Notes: generated by a model from the letters alone, not told the origin. Counted from the stretch's first letter, positions 37,985 to 50,500 are shown. The stretch is 64,000 bases of DNA from Archilochus colubris (GCA_023079485.1 CM041084.1:67861709-67925708); one strand, 5' to 3'. Numbers and translations: made by a program.

Positions 37985-40768
37985 ATTTGCAGTCTTTGTA
38001 GCTTAGCAAGTAAAACAAAATCAAGTACTCTTGTGCTTCTGGACCTGTAGTATAGTGGAGGAAAAAGAAATGTCACTATCAGGCACTTAGCTTTTCCATT
38101 AAATGAGCATCTGTGTAAGGAATGGGACACAAGCACATACTCATGGGATCCTTATGAAAAGGGCCTCACCTTGAAGCCAGTGATGCTGTGGTTCCCACAG
38201 GATCAGTCCTAAAGACCACGATGATTTATCCTGTCAACCCATTGCAGTTGTATTAAGGCAATGTAAAACCATTTCTTCACCTGAGGATTTCAAGGTGCTT
38301 TTAAAGTTTTTATCCATCCAATATTCAGTAAATGAGTACTGTCCCTACACTTCAGACGTGTAAAAACTGAAACCCAGAAGAATCAACCTCTGGGGCCACA
38401 GTCCCAAAGGCAGGTAGTGCATAGTGATTCTGATAGGCATCTCATTTTCTAAGTTGTCTGAACATGGGCCTGTCAGGTGCCCAGATACTTCTATAACTTT
38501 AAGCTACCTGTTAGGCACCTTTGCAAATCCAGCTCTAAAGGGTTTGCTTGAAATTAAAACTAAATAATAAATAAATAAAAAATAAAAGGTTTTGCCGGAA
38601 GGTGAAACAAAGAACATAGCCTAAGGGAAACTTATTTTCACAGCTGTTTGAATTTAAGGAGACAAGTTCTAGGAGGACTCTAGTCAGCATACAAGGCAAC
38701 TTCTTCCTTTCTCCTCAAAAAGAAGAGGAACAAAGACATTGTGAAAGCTTGTAGTAACTCCTAATTGTACAAGAGAAAAAAAGAGATTGTGGGATCTTAT
38801 GAAATGGGTAGATAAGCAAACCCCAGTGGATGCCAAAATAATTTTAAGCATTTGGTAAAGCTGTGATGCTCTCTTGCCTGACAAGACAAGGTAAAACCTT
38901 AAAGGCAGTGGGTACCTTCAGCACATTGCAGCAAGCTGTTTTACTAGCACAAGTGCAAGCCACAAGCTCTATTTTTTTTCCCTCATTGAACTTTTACTTT
39001 AAGCATCTTATATTGGGTAAGTTAAGAGTGCTGAGAAAAGACAAAGTCCAAGAGACTGGCAGAGTTGTTCAGTTTCCATTCGTCTTGGTGACTATGTCAT
39101 AGCCATATGTCAGTCTTGGGTGACTGTGACATAGATAAACAGAGCTGGGAGAATGTTGCAATTTCAATGTGCCACCATATCCACAACAACAAATTGGCTC
39201 ATTTGGGTAATTAAGAGCTCTAACTAATGTTACAAAGGGATTCCCAAATTTTTTTTAAATCAACAAGTGACTGCTAATTCCTGTAAACTACTGTGCACCT
39301 GTTATCATCAAATATCAAATCGAAAATATTGCTTAATGTTGTTATGAACATTAACTGTAGTCTAATTACTGCAGCCTGGAGCCTGGGAACTAAGGAGGTG
39401 GTGAAAGTGTCTTTAGAAAGTAGGTGTCTGAGAGAAGAGTTTATGTGTAGATTTGTAAGTCTTCTGGTTGGTTCAATCCTGACAAGCTAAATTAGGGAAG
39501 AATAAACAATCAAAAAAATATAAAATGTTGTGTCTATAAAAGAGGGAAAGCAAGAGAACAAGAGCTAAAGTTTCCTCTTCCAAGTGTATGTGTGCTTTAT
39601 GGGCTGTTACTTAGACAGAGAACATCCCCTCCATATTTGGATAATAGTGATTTCTTTGGAGTCTTTTTCTTTAGCTTTCCTGACTTTGAAAGGATGTAGT
39701 CTTTGTTTTGCTGGCAGAGGGCTAAGGATATAGCTGCATTACTACATTACACCAGTCAGAAGGTAAGCTCAGCTATGCCTAACAATTGTTAGAGGGGAGG
39801 AGATTAATTCCTTTTTGGGTTTGGCTTTTTTCCTTTACAGTTAAACAGCTGGGTAACAAATTACTCATAGTAGTGCCAAGAATATCCACTGCTGGTCTCA
39901 TAGGTAAGCTTTTACCTCCCTGGAAGTTTCCAGTGATGGTTCTCTGGCTTTCTTGAGGTGGTGCTACTGACTGTTGTGCAGATGGGGGGAGCATCACAGG
40001 TACAAATGCCTGAATTCAGCTGTGAGTCATTAATGTGGCATGAACTTCTTGCTTCTTTATCTGGGGTCTCCCTCTCAAGAACTGGTTCGCTCACACATCT
40101 AGTGTAGTTGTTCTATGCTGTCATCATGAATCTAGGCAGTAGTTATTCTTGTAAGAATTGCATGTGCTGCTCTTGTGAATACAAATTAGATGTATATTTT
40201 TGAGTGCTGAATTTCTAAAGCTATTGCTGTCTTGGGCACTATATAGAACCATATAATCTGATTAAAATCAGCCCTGGCTCAAATTGCAATAATGCAAGAC
40301 CTTCCTCCTATTTACACTGCTAATACCTGTCTCTATCAAGTAGCTGTAATCACCATAACCAGAAGGCTAGAAATTCAGAAAAAATAACTTCCCAAATCAT
40401 GAGATAGTTGGTGAAATGATCTGGGTAACATTTAGATTGAGGGAATTTTATCATAAGATGCGAAGGAAACCTCCTTCTTGGGCATGCTCTACTATTAGAA
40501 TACTACTAGTTTTTGTTGTTATTAAGTAGTAAAGTGCTTTGAGTACAAGTTCTTTAATCTTAAGATTTTGTAGGAAGGGGGTCAATATCTGGCCAGGTTT
40601 TTAAGCAAAGACTGCAGATTTCAGTAAACTATTCAACATGAGGTATTGGCTGATGTTACCTAGAAATATCAGATGACACAGAAATTCATAGAATCATAGA
40701 ATAGGCTGGGTTGGAAGGGACCTCAGAGATCATCGAGTCCAACCCTTGATCAGCTACCGCCACAGTCA

Positions 40769-43560
40769 CTAGACCATGGCACTGAGTGCCATATCGAGTC
40801 GCTTTTTAAATGTCTCCAGGGACGCAGAGTCCACCACCTCCCCAGGCAGTCCGTTCCAATGTCTGATCACCCTTTCCGTGAAAAAATTCTTTCTAATAGC
40901 CAATCTGAACTTCCCTCGGCACAATTTAAGACCATGCCCTCTTCTCTTATTGAGAGTTGCCTGGGAAAAGAGACCAACCCCTGCCTGGCTCCATCCTCCT
41001 TTCAGGTAGTTGTAGAGAGCAATGAGGTCTCCCCTGAGCCTCCTCTTCCTCAGGCTGAACAGCCCCAGCTCCCTCAGCCTCTCCTCATAGGATCTGTGTT
41101 CGAGTCCCTTCACCAGCTTGGTTGCCCTCCTTTGGACCTGTTCAAGGACCTCAATATCCTTCTTGAACTGAGGGCCCCAAAACTGAACACAGTACTCAAG
41201 GTGTGGCCTTACCAGGGCTGAGTATAGGGGCAGAATCACCTCCTTGGACCTGCTGGTGACGCTGTTTCTGATACATGCCAGGATGCCATTGGCCTTTTGG
41301 CCACCTGGGCACACTGCTGGCTCATGTTCAGCTTCCTGTCAATCCAGACTCCCAGGTCCCTTTCTGCCTGGCTGCTCTCCAACCACTCTGTCCCCAGCTT
41401 GTAGCGCTGCATAGGGTTGTTGTGGCCAAAGTGGAGGACCCGGCACTTGGCCTTGTTGAAGCTCATCCCATTGGAATCAGCCCATCTCTCCAGTCTGTCC
41501 AGGTCCCTCTGCAGAGCCCTCCTGCCTTCCAGCTGATCAACACTTCTCCCCAGCTTGGTGTCATCGGCAAACTTGCTGATGATGGACTCAATCCCCTCAT
41601 CCAAGTCATCAATGAAGATATTGAACAGGACTGGGCCCAGCACTGATCCCTGGGGGACACCGCTGGTGACCGGCCGCCAACTGGAAGCAGCCCCATTCAG
41701 CACCACTCTCTGGGCCCGGCCCTCCAGCCAGTTCTTAACCCAGTGCAGAGTACGCTTGTCCAAGCTGCGGGCTGACAGCTTTCTCAGGAGGATGCTGTGG
41801 GAGACGGTGTCGAAGGCCTTGCTGAAGTCCAGATAGACCACATCCACAGCCTTCCCCTCATCCACCAGGCGGGTCACCTGATCATAAAAGGAGATCAGGT
41901 TGGTCAGACAGGACCTGCCCTTCCTAAACCCATGCTGGCTGGGTCTGATCCCCTGTCCATCCTGCAGGTGCTGTGTGATTGCCCCAGGATGATCTGCTCC
42001 ATAACCCTGCCAGGCACTGAGGTCAGGCTGACGGGCCTGTAGTTTCCCGGGTCTTCCTTCCGGCCCTTCTTGTGGATTGGCGTGACATTCGCCAACTTCC
42101 AGTCATCTGGGATGTCCCCAGTGAGCCAGGACTTCTGGTAGATGATAGAGAGAGGCTTGGCAAGCTCTTCTGCCAACTCTCTCATCACCTTTGGATGGAG
42201 TTCATCTGGTCCCATAGACTTGTGGGGATCCAAGCAGCCCAGTAGATCACTGACAGTTTCCTTCTGGATTGCAGGGAGAGTGTTTAGATTCTTGTCTCCT
42301 ATAGGCTCCAGAAGCCAGCTGTCATCAGGATAGCCCGTTTTACTGTTAAAAACTGAGGCAAAGAAAGTGTTAAATACCTCAGCCTTTTCTTCATCTTTGA
42401 CAATTACATTCCCGTCCATGTCCATTAAAGAATGAATGTTTTCCTTGCCCCTCCTTTTACTACTGATGTATCTGTAGAAGGACTTCTTGTTATCCTTCAC
42501 AGAGGTGGCGAGATTTAGTTCAAGTTGTGCCTTTGTGTCTCTAATTTTTTTCCTACATAACTTAACTGTATTCCTGAATTCCTCTTGAGTAGATAACCCT
42601 TTTTCCATAACCGGTAGGCCCTCTTCTTAATCCTAATTTCCTTCAAAGTCTCTCTGTTGAGCCAGAGTGGTCGTCTTCCCCGCCGGCTCGCCTTTCGGCA
42701 CACCGGGATAGCCTGCTCCTGAGCTTTCAAAACTTGCTCTTGGAAGAATGTCCATCCCTCCTTGACCCCTTTGTTTTCAAGGGCTGTTTCCCAGGATATG
42801 CTCCGGACTAGTCTTCTGAAAAGGCCAAAATCTGCCCTCCGGAAGTCTAATGTAGAGGTTTTATTGACAACCCTCCTTGTGTCCCTGATTATTGAGAACT
42901 CTCTTATTTCGTGATCACTAAGTCCCAGACGCCCTCCGACCACCACATCCCTCACCAGCCCCTCTCTGTTTGTAAAGAGTAGATCAAGGGGGGCTCCATC
43001 CCTGGTAGGCTCATTTACCAGCTGCATCAGGAAATTATCCTCAATACACTCTAGGAATCTCCTAGACTGCCTCCTCTCTGCTGTGTGGAATTCCCAGCAG
43101 ATGTCCGGCAGGTTAAAGTCACCCACGAGAATAAGGGACGACGATTTTGAAACATGTGCCAGCTGCTTGTAGAAGAGTTCATCACCCTCATCCTCCTGGT
43201 TGGGTGGTCTGTAACAGACTCCCACCACAGTATCAGTCTTGCTGGCCTTCCCCCTGATTCTTACCCACAGGCACTCCACCTTATTATCACCTACTTCAAT
43301 TTCTGTGGAGTCAAGAGACTCTCTAACATACAGGGCTACCCCTCCACCTCTTCTACCCTGTCTGTCCTTTCTGAAGAGCCTGTAGCCACCCATTGCAGCA
43401 CTCCAGTCATGGGAGTCATCCCATCACGTTTCCGTGATAGCGACTACATCATATCTTTCCTGCTGCACGGTGGCTTCCAGCTCTTCCTGTTTGTTGCCCA
43501 TGCTGCGTGCATTGGTGTACATGCATTTCAGCTGGGCTGCTGATTTGTCCCTTAACTTGC
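40769..43560 (-). pseudogene. CR1 ORF2 remnant (endonuclease and reverse transcriptase)
   Basis: Order on the minus strand: AP-type endonuclease (starting LKCMYTNARSMGNKQEELEA, with GDFNLPDI and GLSDHE), then reverse transcriptase ([37 protein letters not shown], catalytic FADD near 41566) and the conserved C-terminal region ending near 40769. Damage seen: Trp to stop in ITET*WDD at about 43431, and frameshifts near 42600, near 41990 (one G lost in a G run) and near 41300. Confidence 0.9.
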
Positions 43561-43620
43561 GCTGTCCACCCTTGGGCTCCTTTCCGGAGGACCTTGTTTC
43601 AACCCCTTCCCCCTTCGAAC

Positions 43621-44292
43621 CTAGTTTAAAGCCCTCCTTATTAGACCCGCCAGCTTGTGGGCTAGAGTCCTTTTTCCCCTGTTAGATAGTTGCAGTCCAG
43701 CTGATATGCTGAAATTCATCCCATAGTCAAAACACCCAAAGTTCTTCCGGTGGCACCAGTCCCTTAGCCACCTATTGATGAGATATGTTTTCCTGCTCCT
43801 CTCCTCATTCATCTGCTCTAATGCAGGGACTGAGGTGAACACCACCTGTGCTCCTGATCCACCAACTAATCGACCCAGGGCCTTTTTAATTGCCCTAGTA
43901 TTTCTTCCATTGATATCGTCACTGCCAGCCTGGACTACCAGCAGTGGGTAATAATCTGAGGGTCGAATTAGTTGAGGGAGTCTCTTAGTAATGTCCCTCA
44001 CCCGGGCGCCAGGAAGGCAGCATACCTCTCTGTGGGATGGGTCTGGTCGACATATAGGTCCCTCAGTTCCCCTCAGAAGGGAGTCACCAACTACGACTAC
44101 CCTTCTTCTTTTCTTTGTGGGTGAAGTTTTAATCTGGCTGCTAGACAGGGGGCGAACGGGAGACCTTCTGGACAGATCGTCCTCTTGTCCGTCCTCCTCT
44201 TGATCCTCTGGGTCTAGGGCCTCATATCTGTTCTCTATATGACACAGGGAACCGCAAAGGCTCAAGTCCACTCCAAACTTACTGCTTTTCAT
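43621..44292 (-). pseudogene. CR1 ORF1 remnant with SGNH-esterase domain
   Basis: Open for 223 codons, missing the N-terminal part. Carries VVVVGDSLLRG (the GDS(L) nucleophile block of SGNH hydrolases), a second block AGSDDING and a C-terminal His in LAHKLAGLIRRAL. CR1 and related LINE ORF1 proteins have this esterase-like domain. The 5' end of the ORF coincides with the truncation point of the element. Confidence 0.8.
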
Positions 44293-44699
44293 TGAGATAC
44301 ATGATGATTCAAATGTATCCTGAGTACCTGTGCTACACCAATAGCAGACATTATGTATCTGTGGTTAAAAGAACAGAAATGTTGTAGTTCGGCTTAGCCT
44401 GACCTTTCAGAAGCTGTACACACCTCTAGGGGTTAATTTGTGTTCTATGAAGTAGCACGTATCTGTGTACTTGGTCGATGGTAAAGCATTTTTTTTTTCT
44501 AATATACTATTCTGAACATCTGTGTTAAGGTGGGTTCATACTTAGTAAGTGACAACACATACTACAAAAATTCTGAGCACAGGTTGTTTGAAAGAGAGGG
44601 ATTTTTGCCTCCCAGTAATATGTTTGAGCTTTTTTATAGAGGAATAAAATTGTAATAAATGGGATTGTGGCAATTTTATTTTATTTTTTTAATACTATG

Positions 44700-45100
44700 G
44701 TTATATTCTCCCTGCCGACCCCTACAAGGCCCATAAGCTCCCAAGAATCATGACCTGGTCATTAGGTTGCGTGGGCCCTGATCACCATCCAAAAGTGGTT
44801 TGCACCACTCAAATTTGTTACTGACGGAGGCAGCTCTTCCATTGCCAGCATGGCTGAGAAGAACTGCTGCGCACATTAACACAGTAACTGTAGCCCTTTT
44901 GGTCTAATAATTCTGCAATGAAGGGGTTCTTGAGAGGTGTAGCAAGGCATAATCAGAGAATTTAATCAAGTTTGCAAGCACCAAAACTTGTGGTCACTTG
45001 TCGGGAATGGACGAGACTACCGGGCAGGAATCAAAGCTGGTATCACTGATATAGGCAGCAGGACATAAATGGAGGAGTCCCTGCAGCTGAAGACAAAATT
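44700..45100. other. unidentified moderately GC-rich block
   Basis: Between the CR1 element and the RIPK1 CpG island, GC content and texture rise above the AT-rich flanks. No open frame, splice pattern or repeat family was recognised on either strand. It could be a decayed repeat or retrocopy. Confidence 0.3.
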
Positions 45101-45479
45101 GTTGTAACTCTCATAGCCCCCTCTGTCTAAACCTTTCCCTTCTGCTAAGGTTTTTCAGCATCTGTGTCTCTTCACTGAGAAATAATTTATGTTCTGGGTT
45201 TTTTTTTGTTTGTTTTTTTTGTTTTGTTTTCTTTTGGAAATAGGAAAGAAAATACTCGTGACAGATCAGTAGCAAGTTGGATCCCGTGGGAATGTGAGGA
45301 GGAGCCAAGCAAAGGTGTTTCATAGGACCAGAGGGGTGGGAAGGTGGAGAGGAGATAGGGGAAGGGCCTGCGCCGTGGCTTGCACCGGTACAACTGTGTC
45401 ACAGTCCGTTCTGTTTCGGGACAGAAGCGGTCACGAACGCTTACTCTTGTATAGTAAAGGGAATAGGCTGTCGCGGCAG

Positions 45480-46460
45480 ACGCAGCTTGTACAGCTGTGG
45501 CTGTCAGAGAAAGGGCATCAGCCGGTACCGGGCCCGCAACCCGGCTGGCAGCCGCGGCGCCCCGGGCATCTGCTCGCCCTGGCCTCGGCAGGAGACTTGC
45601 GACCGGGAAGCACCAACGCGGGCTTTCTCTGGCCTAGTTCCTCGTTAGCCGGCCTGACACGTTCCTTCTCCGCCTCGTCCTTCTCGTCCCGGCAGCTTCC
45701 TGCCGCCGAGGCCGCCTTTCCCCGCACACGCACCGCTCCCTACCCCGCAGCTTCCCGTCGCGGCGCCCCGGGAGCTCTTCAGAGGCCAGGAGACCCTTCC
45801 CATGGCGGCCGACGGCAAGCGAGGGGCGGAGACGGCGGAATGCACCGCAGCCCCGCCGGGCCACCGCGGCCCGTCATCCCGCCGGCCCAGCCCGGCCCCT
45901 GCCCCGGCAGCCCCTCCGGGACGGGGACCCAGACCCTGCGACACCGGCGCAGTCGCAACATGGATGGGGTTTGCGGGACGCTTTCAGTTTTGCCGCGGGC
46001 AGCCCAGTCCCCTCTCCTACCCCTTCTCTCCCTCTCCGCGGTGCCTTACCGTGGCTGTGGGCTCTTCTCCGTCCCGCCGCCTCCCTCGGGAGGTACCAGC
46101 AGCGTGAGGGTGCGCCGTGACAGTCCCGCCGAAGCAGCCCGGCGCGGCCCCGAGATGTCGGGAGGAGCTTTCGATTCTGCCTGCCCGCCCCGTCGCGCCT
46201 TCTCGGAAGCGGAGGAGGTGGTACAGGCTCGCCCATGTGTGCTGCGGAGCTGCGAAGGGACTCTGTCCGTGTACACCGGGAAGAGGGATGTGAGCCGAAC
46301 CGGCAGGACGTACCGGGCGGCTCCCAGCACCGCTGCCTCCCTCTGCCAGCTCCGGAGCCGCCGGCGCCTGGAAAGGAGTCAGCCCCCGGTTGCTTCCCAC
46401 CATGGCGTGTGCGCGGTGCGGGCAATGAATGAATGGTACCGAGCGCGTTACTGAGACTGA
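45480..46460 (-). promoter_or_regulatory. RIPK1: CpG island, probable RIPK1 promoter and 5' UTR exon
   Basis: Dense CpG and GC, sharply bounded, upstream of RIPK1 coding exon 1. On the minus strand CCACG|GTAAGG gives a strong donor ending a possible non-coding exon at 46050, which could splice to 38001. No TATA box seen. Some long open frames on both strands here reflect the absence of stops in GC-rich DNA. Confidence 0.7.
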
Positions 46461-46724
46461 CAGGAACCGGGAGTTCTGTGCGTGGTGGAAATGCATTTCT
46501 TTGCCGTGTTTCTGGTGTCAAAGAGGCAGCTTTTCTTTCAGGAAGGGCAAGGGGAGAAGTTCCTGCTTGTCGACAGAGTGACAGGTAACAGTCTTGGGGA
46601 CGGCTGCAGAAGTACCTAATCTGAAAGGAATGCTGTGGTTCATCCTTCTGTGGAGGTCAGGTGTGTCTAGGGCATCTCTAACATATTTTGTGTAGTCTGT
46701 CATTTGTCCTAACAGCAAATAAGA

Positions 46725-46843
46725 TTCCGTAATAAGATAAATAAAGATAAATAAATAAAAATAAAGATAAATAAGGATAGATAAATTCCATAATAAGATA
46801 AATAAGATAAATAATATTCCATAAGATTCCATAATAAGATTCT
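46725..46843. repeat. AT-rich tandem repeat (AATAAGAT / GATAAATAA units)
   Basis: Irregular repeats of AAGATAAATAA and ATTCCATAATAAGAT, ending exactly where a CR1 copy begins. Confidence 0.85.
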
Positions 46844-47490
46844 GAACATGAGCCAGCAGTGTACCCAGGTAGCCAAGAAGGCCAATGGCATCTGGCCTGT
46901 ATCAGGAACAGTGTGGCCAGTAGGTCCAGGGAAGTGATTCTGCCCCCGTACTCAGTGCTGGTGGGGCCACACCTCGAGTACTGTGTCCAGTTCTGGGCCC
47001 CTCAGTTCAGGAAGGAGATTGAGGTCCTGGAGCAGGTCCAAAGGAGGTCAGCTTGGCTGGTGAAGGGACTCGAGCACAAGTCCTGTGAGGAGAGGCTGAG
47101 GGAGCTGGGGCTGTTCAGCCTGGAGAAGAGGCGGCTCAGGGGAGACCTCATCACTCTCTACAACTCCCTGAAAGGAGGGTGTAGCCGGGGGGGGGTTGGG
47201 CTCTTTTCCCAGACAACTCTCAGCAAGACAAGAGGGCATGGTCTCAAGTTGTGCCAGGGGAGGTTTAGGTTGGATATTAGAAAGAATTTCTTTACAGAGA
47301 GGGTGATCAGACATTGGAATGGGCTGCCCAGGGAAGTAGTGGATTCTCCATCCTTGGAGGTACTTAAAAAGAGACTGGATGTGGCACTCAGTGCCATGGT
47401 CTGGTAACTGCAGCGGTAGTGGACCAAGGGTTTGACTTGATGATCTCAGAGGTCCCTTCCAACCCAGCCGATTCTATGGTTCTATGTTTC
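46844..47490 (+). mobile_element. CR1 LINE 3' fragment, sense on plus strand
   Basis: Begins at GAACATGAGCCAGCAGTGT, the 'MSQQC' region of CR1 ORF2, and ends with GATTCTATGGTTCTATG octamers. From 46859 to 47407 it still reads as 182 uninterrupted codons of the reverse transcriptase C-terminal region ([20 protein letters not shown] and so on), so it is among the younger copies here. Head-on orientation to the copy at 40684. Confidence 0.93.
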
Positions 47491-48348
47491 TGTAACTAAT
47501 GTATTCTATTGTTTTCATTACAAACATTTTTTCTAATATAAAAAGAATGGTTAATGCAGCTTCTTTACATAAGACTGAGCCCTTTGCCTTTCCTCCAGCG
47601 AAACGATCAATGTCTACCTTCTCTGCCACCACCTTTCCCATTCTGAGGAGCTGTTGCATTCCCCTCCGTGCTTTGTGGATGTCATGGAGTTCATGGCTCA
47701 GTATTGCCAGGCACTACCAGAGCAGTAGCAGTAGATCCGTGTGGGGGGAGCACCAGCAGCCCACAACTTGTGTTTGAGTGAGGAAACCTTTCTGAAGCTG
47801 AAGGGCAAGCCTGATAGTGATGAGAGAAGTGGTCCAGAAGCCTCATGTTTCTTCCAGATGGAAACTGGGGCTCCTGACTATCATAGATCTTGAAGAAGCA
47901 CAATGGCTACAGAGGGTTTTATTCAGTGCTAGACTCCACAGTGGATTTAATGGATAGGATTCCTCAGCTGTGGAGGCCTTCTGAGGCTATGTGTGTATCC
48001 ATCCTATTCCTGCCACATACAAATAAAACATTAACAAATGAAATAAGCCCATTCAGTATTATGAGGCCTTTGAGATTTACATGAGTGCACTGGTGTGTAA
48101 TGCTAATATGTTTTGTACCTCTGGCCCTCTCCAAGTACAGAACTTGAATTTTGTTTCTTCCTATGATGGTCTACAACTTAGTACCTGAATTCTTAAAGCA
48201 GTGGTGTACCTTATCTGCCCTTCCAGTCTGACTTGTGCCTTTTGCTGGCCAGAATGTTCATCTGTGAAGGGCAGGTGACCCCTACTTTTCAGCTTTCTCA
48301 ATGGTGTTTCCTTGGAAAGGCAGATGGGAAACAGTGGGGTGCAGGCAG

Positions 48349-48404
48349 CTCTCTCTCTCTCAATCTCTCTCTCTCTCTCTCAAAAAAAAAAAAAAAAAAA
48401 AAAG
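48349..48404. repeat. (CT)n followed by A23
   Basis: About 33 bases of CT dinucleotide with one interruption, then 23 A. A second A12 run follows at about 48425. It could be the tail of a retroposed sequence, but no body was recognised upstream. Confidence 0.9.
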
Positions 48405-49440
48405 AGTGCAATCATTTCCACTCAAAAAAAAAAAATGTTGGCAATGGAAGTGGCACATGCCTAGTGCATCCTCATTCTCCCCTGGTGCTGAATTAGCTGG
48501 TATTTCACTTCATATCTATTCACACAGTGAGGTATCACAATATGGATATTTTGGGATATTTGGGATATATATATATACTGGGATATTTGTCAACTAAATA
48601 AAGGAAAAGCAAATCCAGAGATGGTATCTCTGGGGGGCTATTCAGGCAGTTACAGTCTTCTATTGCAATGCCAAACATTATGGAAATCTTTTGATAATGT
48701 TATGCTTCTGAGATATTTTTAGTTTTGGCTATTTTCTGCTTTTGAGCTTTGTGTTGCGTATTTGGCTAAAGATGTGATCAGAAGACAAGTAGTAGATAGA
48801 CAAATATATAAGACTTGCATGTTTGAAAAGGTCTAAGTCCCATTAAATGGATTTACCAATGAGTGCTACTCAAGAAAAGACAGAAATTATGTTGGTGCAT
48901 AAAGGTTAGTGTTGCCAGTTATGACACTCCTTCTCAAAATGATGAAGGAAAATAAAAAATGCAGTCAGAATTTACAGGGAAATCTCTTAATTCTGATTGA
49001 AAAGAAAGGAATATTATCCTCAACTGTATGATAATACCAGTAGTCTTAATGCTATTCATTATTACACATTTATGTGAGCATAAGTGTTCCATTTTGGTAT
49101 ATAAATAAAATCAGTTCCCATTAGTTCTCTTTTTACTTTAACTGAAACTTTTACTAATCTTGATCAAACTTTCACTTGCTTTGTACTAGAAATGTCAGCC
49201 AATTTATTAAAACTGACAGAAAAAATTACATAGAAATAAATACATAGAATTCTAAACACTTTTTTCCCCACATTTTTACTTTTTCAAACATGTAGCTGTT
49301 TTTATTGTCAGCAGCATAACACTTGCTGACAATTTCTTGTATGTGAAATTTGCAGGTTTCATTGCACCACTGAAAAAAATGTAGGGGCTGGTAGAAAACT
49401 CCACAGATCTAGACCAAGGCTACCTGGAATGGCTACCTAT

Positions 49441-49746
49441 TGTAGTGAGACAGGACCAGGTGCCCTGAGTTATTGATGAGTGGGTGTGGGTTCACCTGTG
49501 TCTGGCCTCCCTCCTGAGCATGTGCAGGAGCAGGGGGCCAATAAGAGAGCAGCTGACACCCATGGAGAGAGAGCTCTCACTCTTCAGTGAGGATGGAGAA
49601 GTCCACAGCTCAAGGAGATTCAGGAGCAGGCAAGAAGGGGTAGATCCCGGAGCCCCAGGAACAGCCCTAGGACATTGTCCAGGAATGGGCTAAACCCCGA
49701 GGCCTCAGGATCAGCCCTAGGAGCAAGAAGGGCTCCTCCCGCTACA
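49441..49746. mobile_element. 306-bp unnamed mobile element, copy 1, with 6-bp duplication ACCTAT
   Basis: Starts TGTAGTGAGACAGG and ends CCTCCCGCTACA, so the ends are short imperfect inverted repeats (TGTAGTG / CGCTACA). The 6-mer ACCTAT is present immediately on both sides (49435-49440 and 49747-49752). Inside is a segment AGGGGGCCAATAAGAG (49531-49546) and an internal near-repeat of CAGGAACAGCCCTAGGA type. The left about 140 bp match the element at 56725. TG...CA ends and a 6-bp duplication fit a short ERVK-type solo LTR, but the fold-back relative favours a DNA transposon with terminal inverted repeats. Not recognised by name. Confidence 0.75.
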
Positions 49747-50254
49747 ACCTATCTCATTATTTCTAAGAACTAAAATCAAATTGCAGTAAGCTTGTGCTGT
49801 AGCAGAAAAGAGACTTCACGCAGGGGTATTTTCCTGGTGTTAAGTTTGGAGGTTGCATTGTAGTAAGCTTTGCCTTCACAGGCCTCCTTTTCTTTTACTC
49901 CTTTCTTTCTGCCTGCAGTTAGCTGCCAGGTATCTCTTTAGAGACTTTTCCCTCTCCATGGGAATTCATGTGAGCAGGGATCAGTGTATCCTTACACAGG
50001 TCTCCAGTTCTGCAGATGAGTAATGCTGAAATGTTAATGCTGGGCTCAGCACCCTGCTCAGAATGCTGGGGAGGGAAATCATCATTCAGAAAAAAACTAA
50101 GGAGGTATCTGTATCTTTAAGTTAAAGGATTAGCTGGTCTGATTGATACCACTGCTGTCCAACAATTGTCAAGATATTATATTGATTTTTTGGGATTGAG
50201 ATTATTAGGAAAGGAGAAGAGAAAGTAATAAGAATCCAAAAGTCATGGAATTGA

Positions 50255-50500
50255 TTCTCTGTGCACTTCTGGTACCCTGTTCTCAGTAATGAGATAGTGA
50301 GACTGGAGGAGTTCAGAGAAAAGCAACAAAGGTGATCAATGCCTTCTATTGGAAGAACAACTGAGCAGTTGTACTTTGGCCTGGGGTAAGGTAGGAGAGG
50401 AGGTGATGCACATTTACAAAACTCTAAGCACAGTGCAAAAGAATGGATGGGACTGACCATTTACTGTTAACTGGGAGGAAACAAAGATATTGGGAACCTA
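50255..50500 (+). mobile_element. old CR1-like LINE fragment
   Basis: Blocks such as GGAGGAGTTCAGAGAAAAGC, ACAAAGGTGATCAA and TTTACAAAACTCTAAGC follow the order seen in CR1 reverse-transcriptase C-terminal sequence. Very decayed; boundaries uncertain. Confidence 0.5.

Larger units (their letters stand above)
40684..44295 (-). mobile_element. CR1 LINE retrotransposon, 3.6 kb, 5'-truncated and inactive
   Basis: The largest element in the window. Its 3' end (plus side 40684) shows the ATTCTATG octamers, followed upstream by CR1 3' UTR, reverse transcriptase, endonuclease and the end of ORF1. It lacks about the first kilobase of a full CR1. One in-frame stop and at least three single-base frameshifts break the coding part, so it cannot move by itself. 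It lies in the 5' intron of RIPK1 in the sense direction. CR1 insertions usually make no target duplication and none was found. Confidence 0.95.
38002..46049 (-). other. RIPK1: RIPK1 5' non-coding intron (tentative)
   Basis: If the acceptor before 38001 and the donor at 46049-46048 are used, this is one 8-kb intron in the 5' UTR. It holds the large CR1 copy. 38050-40680 and 44300-45480 contain no recognised element; a T/GT-rich run lies at 45198-45232 and an A/T patch at 38555-38590. Confidence 0.45.

Noticed and set aside
40859..44203. Plus-strand frames opposite the CR1 element
   Set aside because: They are antisense shadows of the CR1 reverse transcriptase and endonuclease, and are also seen opposite other CR1 copies.
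45294..46454. 386-codon open frame on the plus strand
   Set aside because: It lies in the RIPK1 CpG island, where stop codons are rare. Composition is Arg/Pro/Ser/Gly-rich with no domain, and overlapping open frames exist on the other strand.
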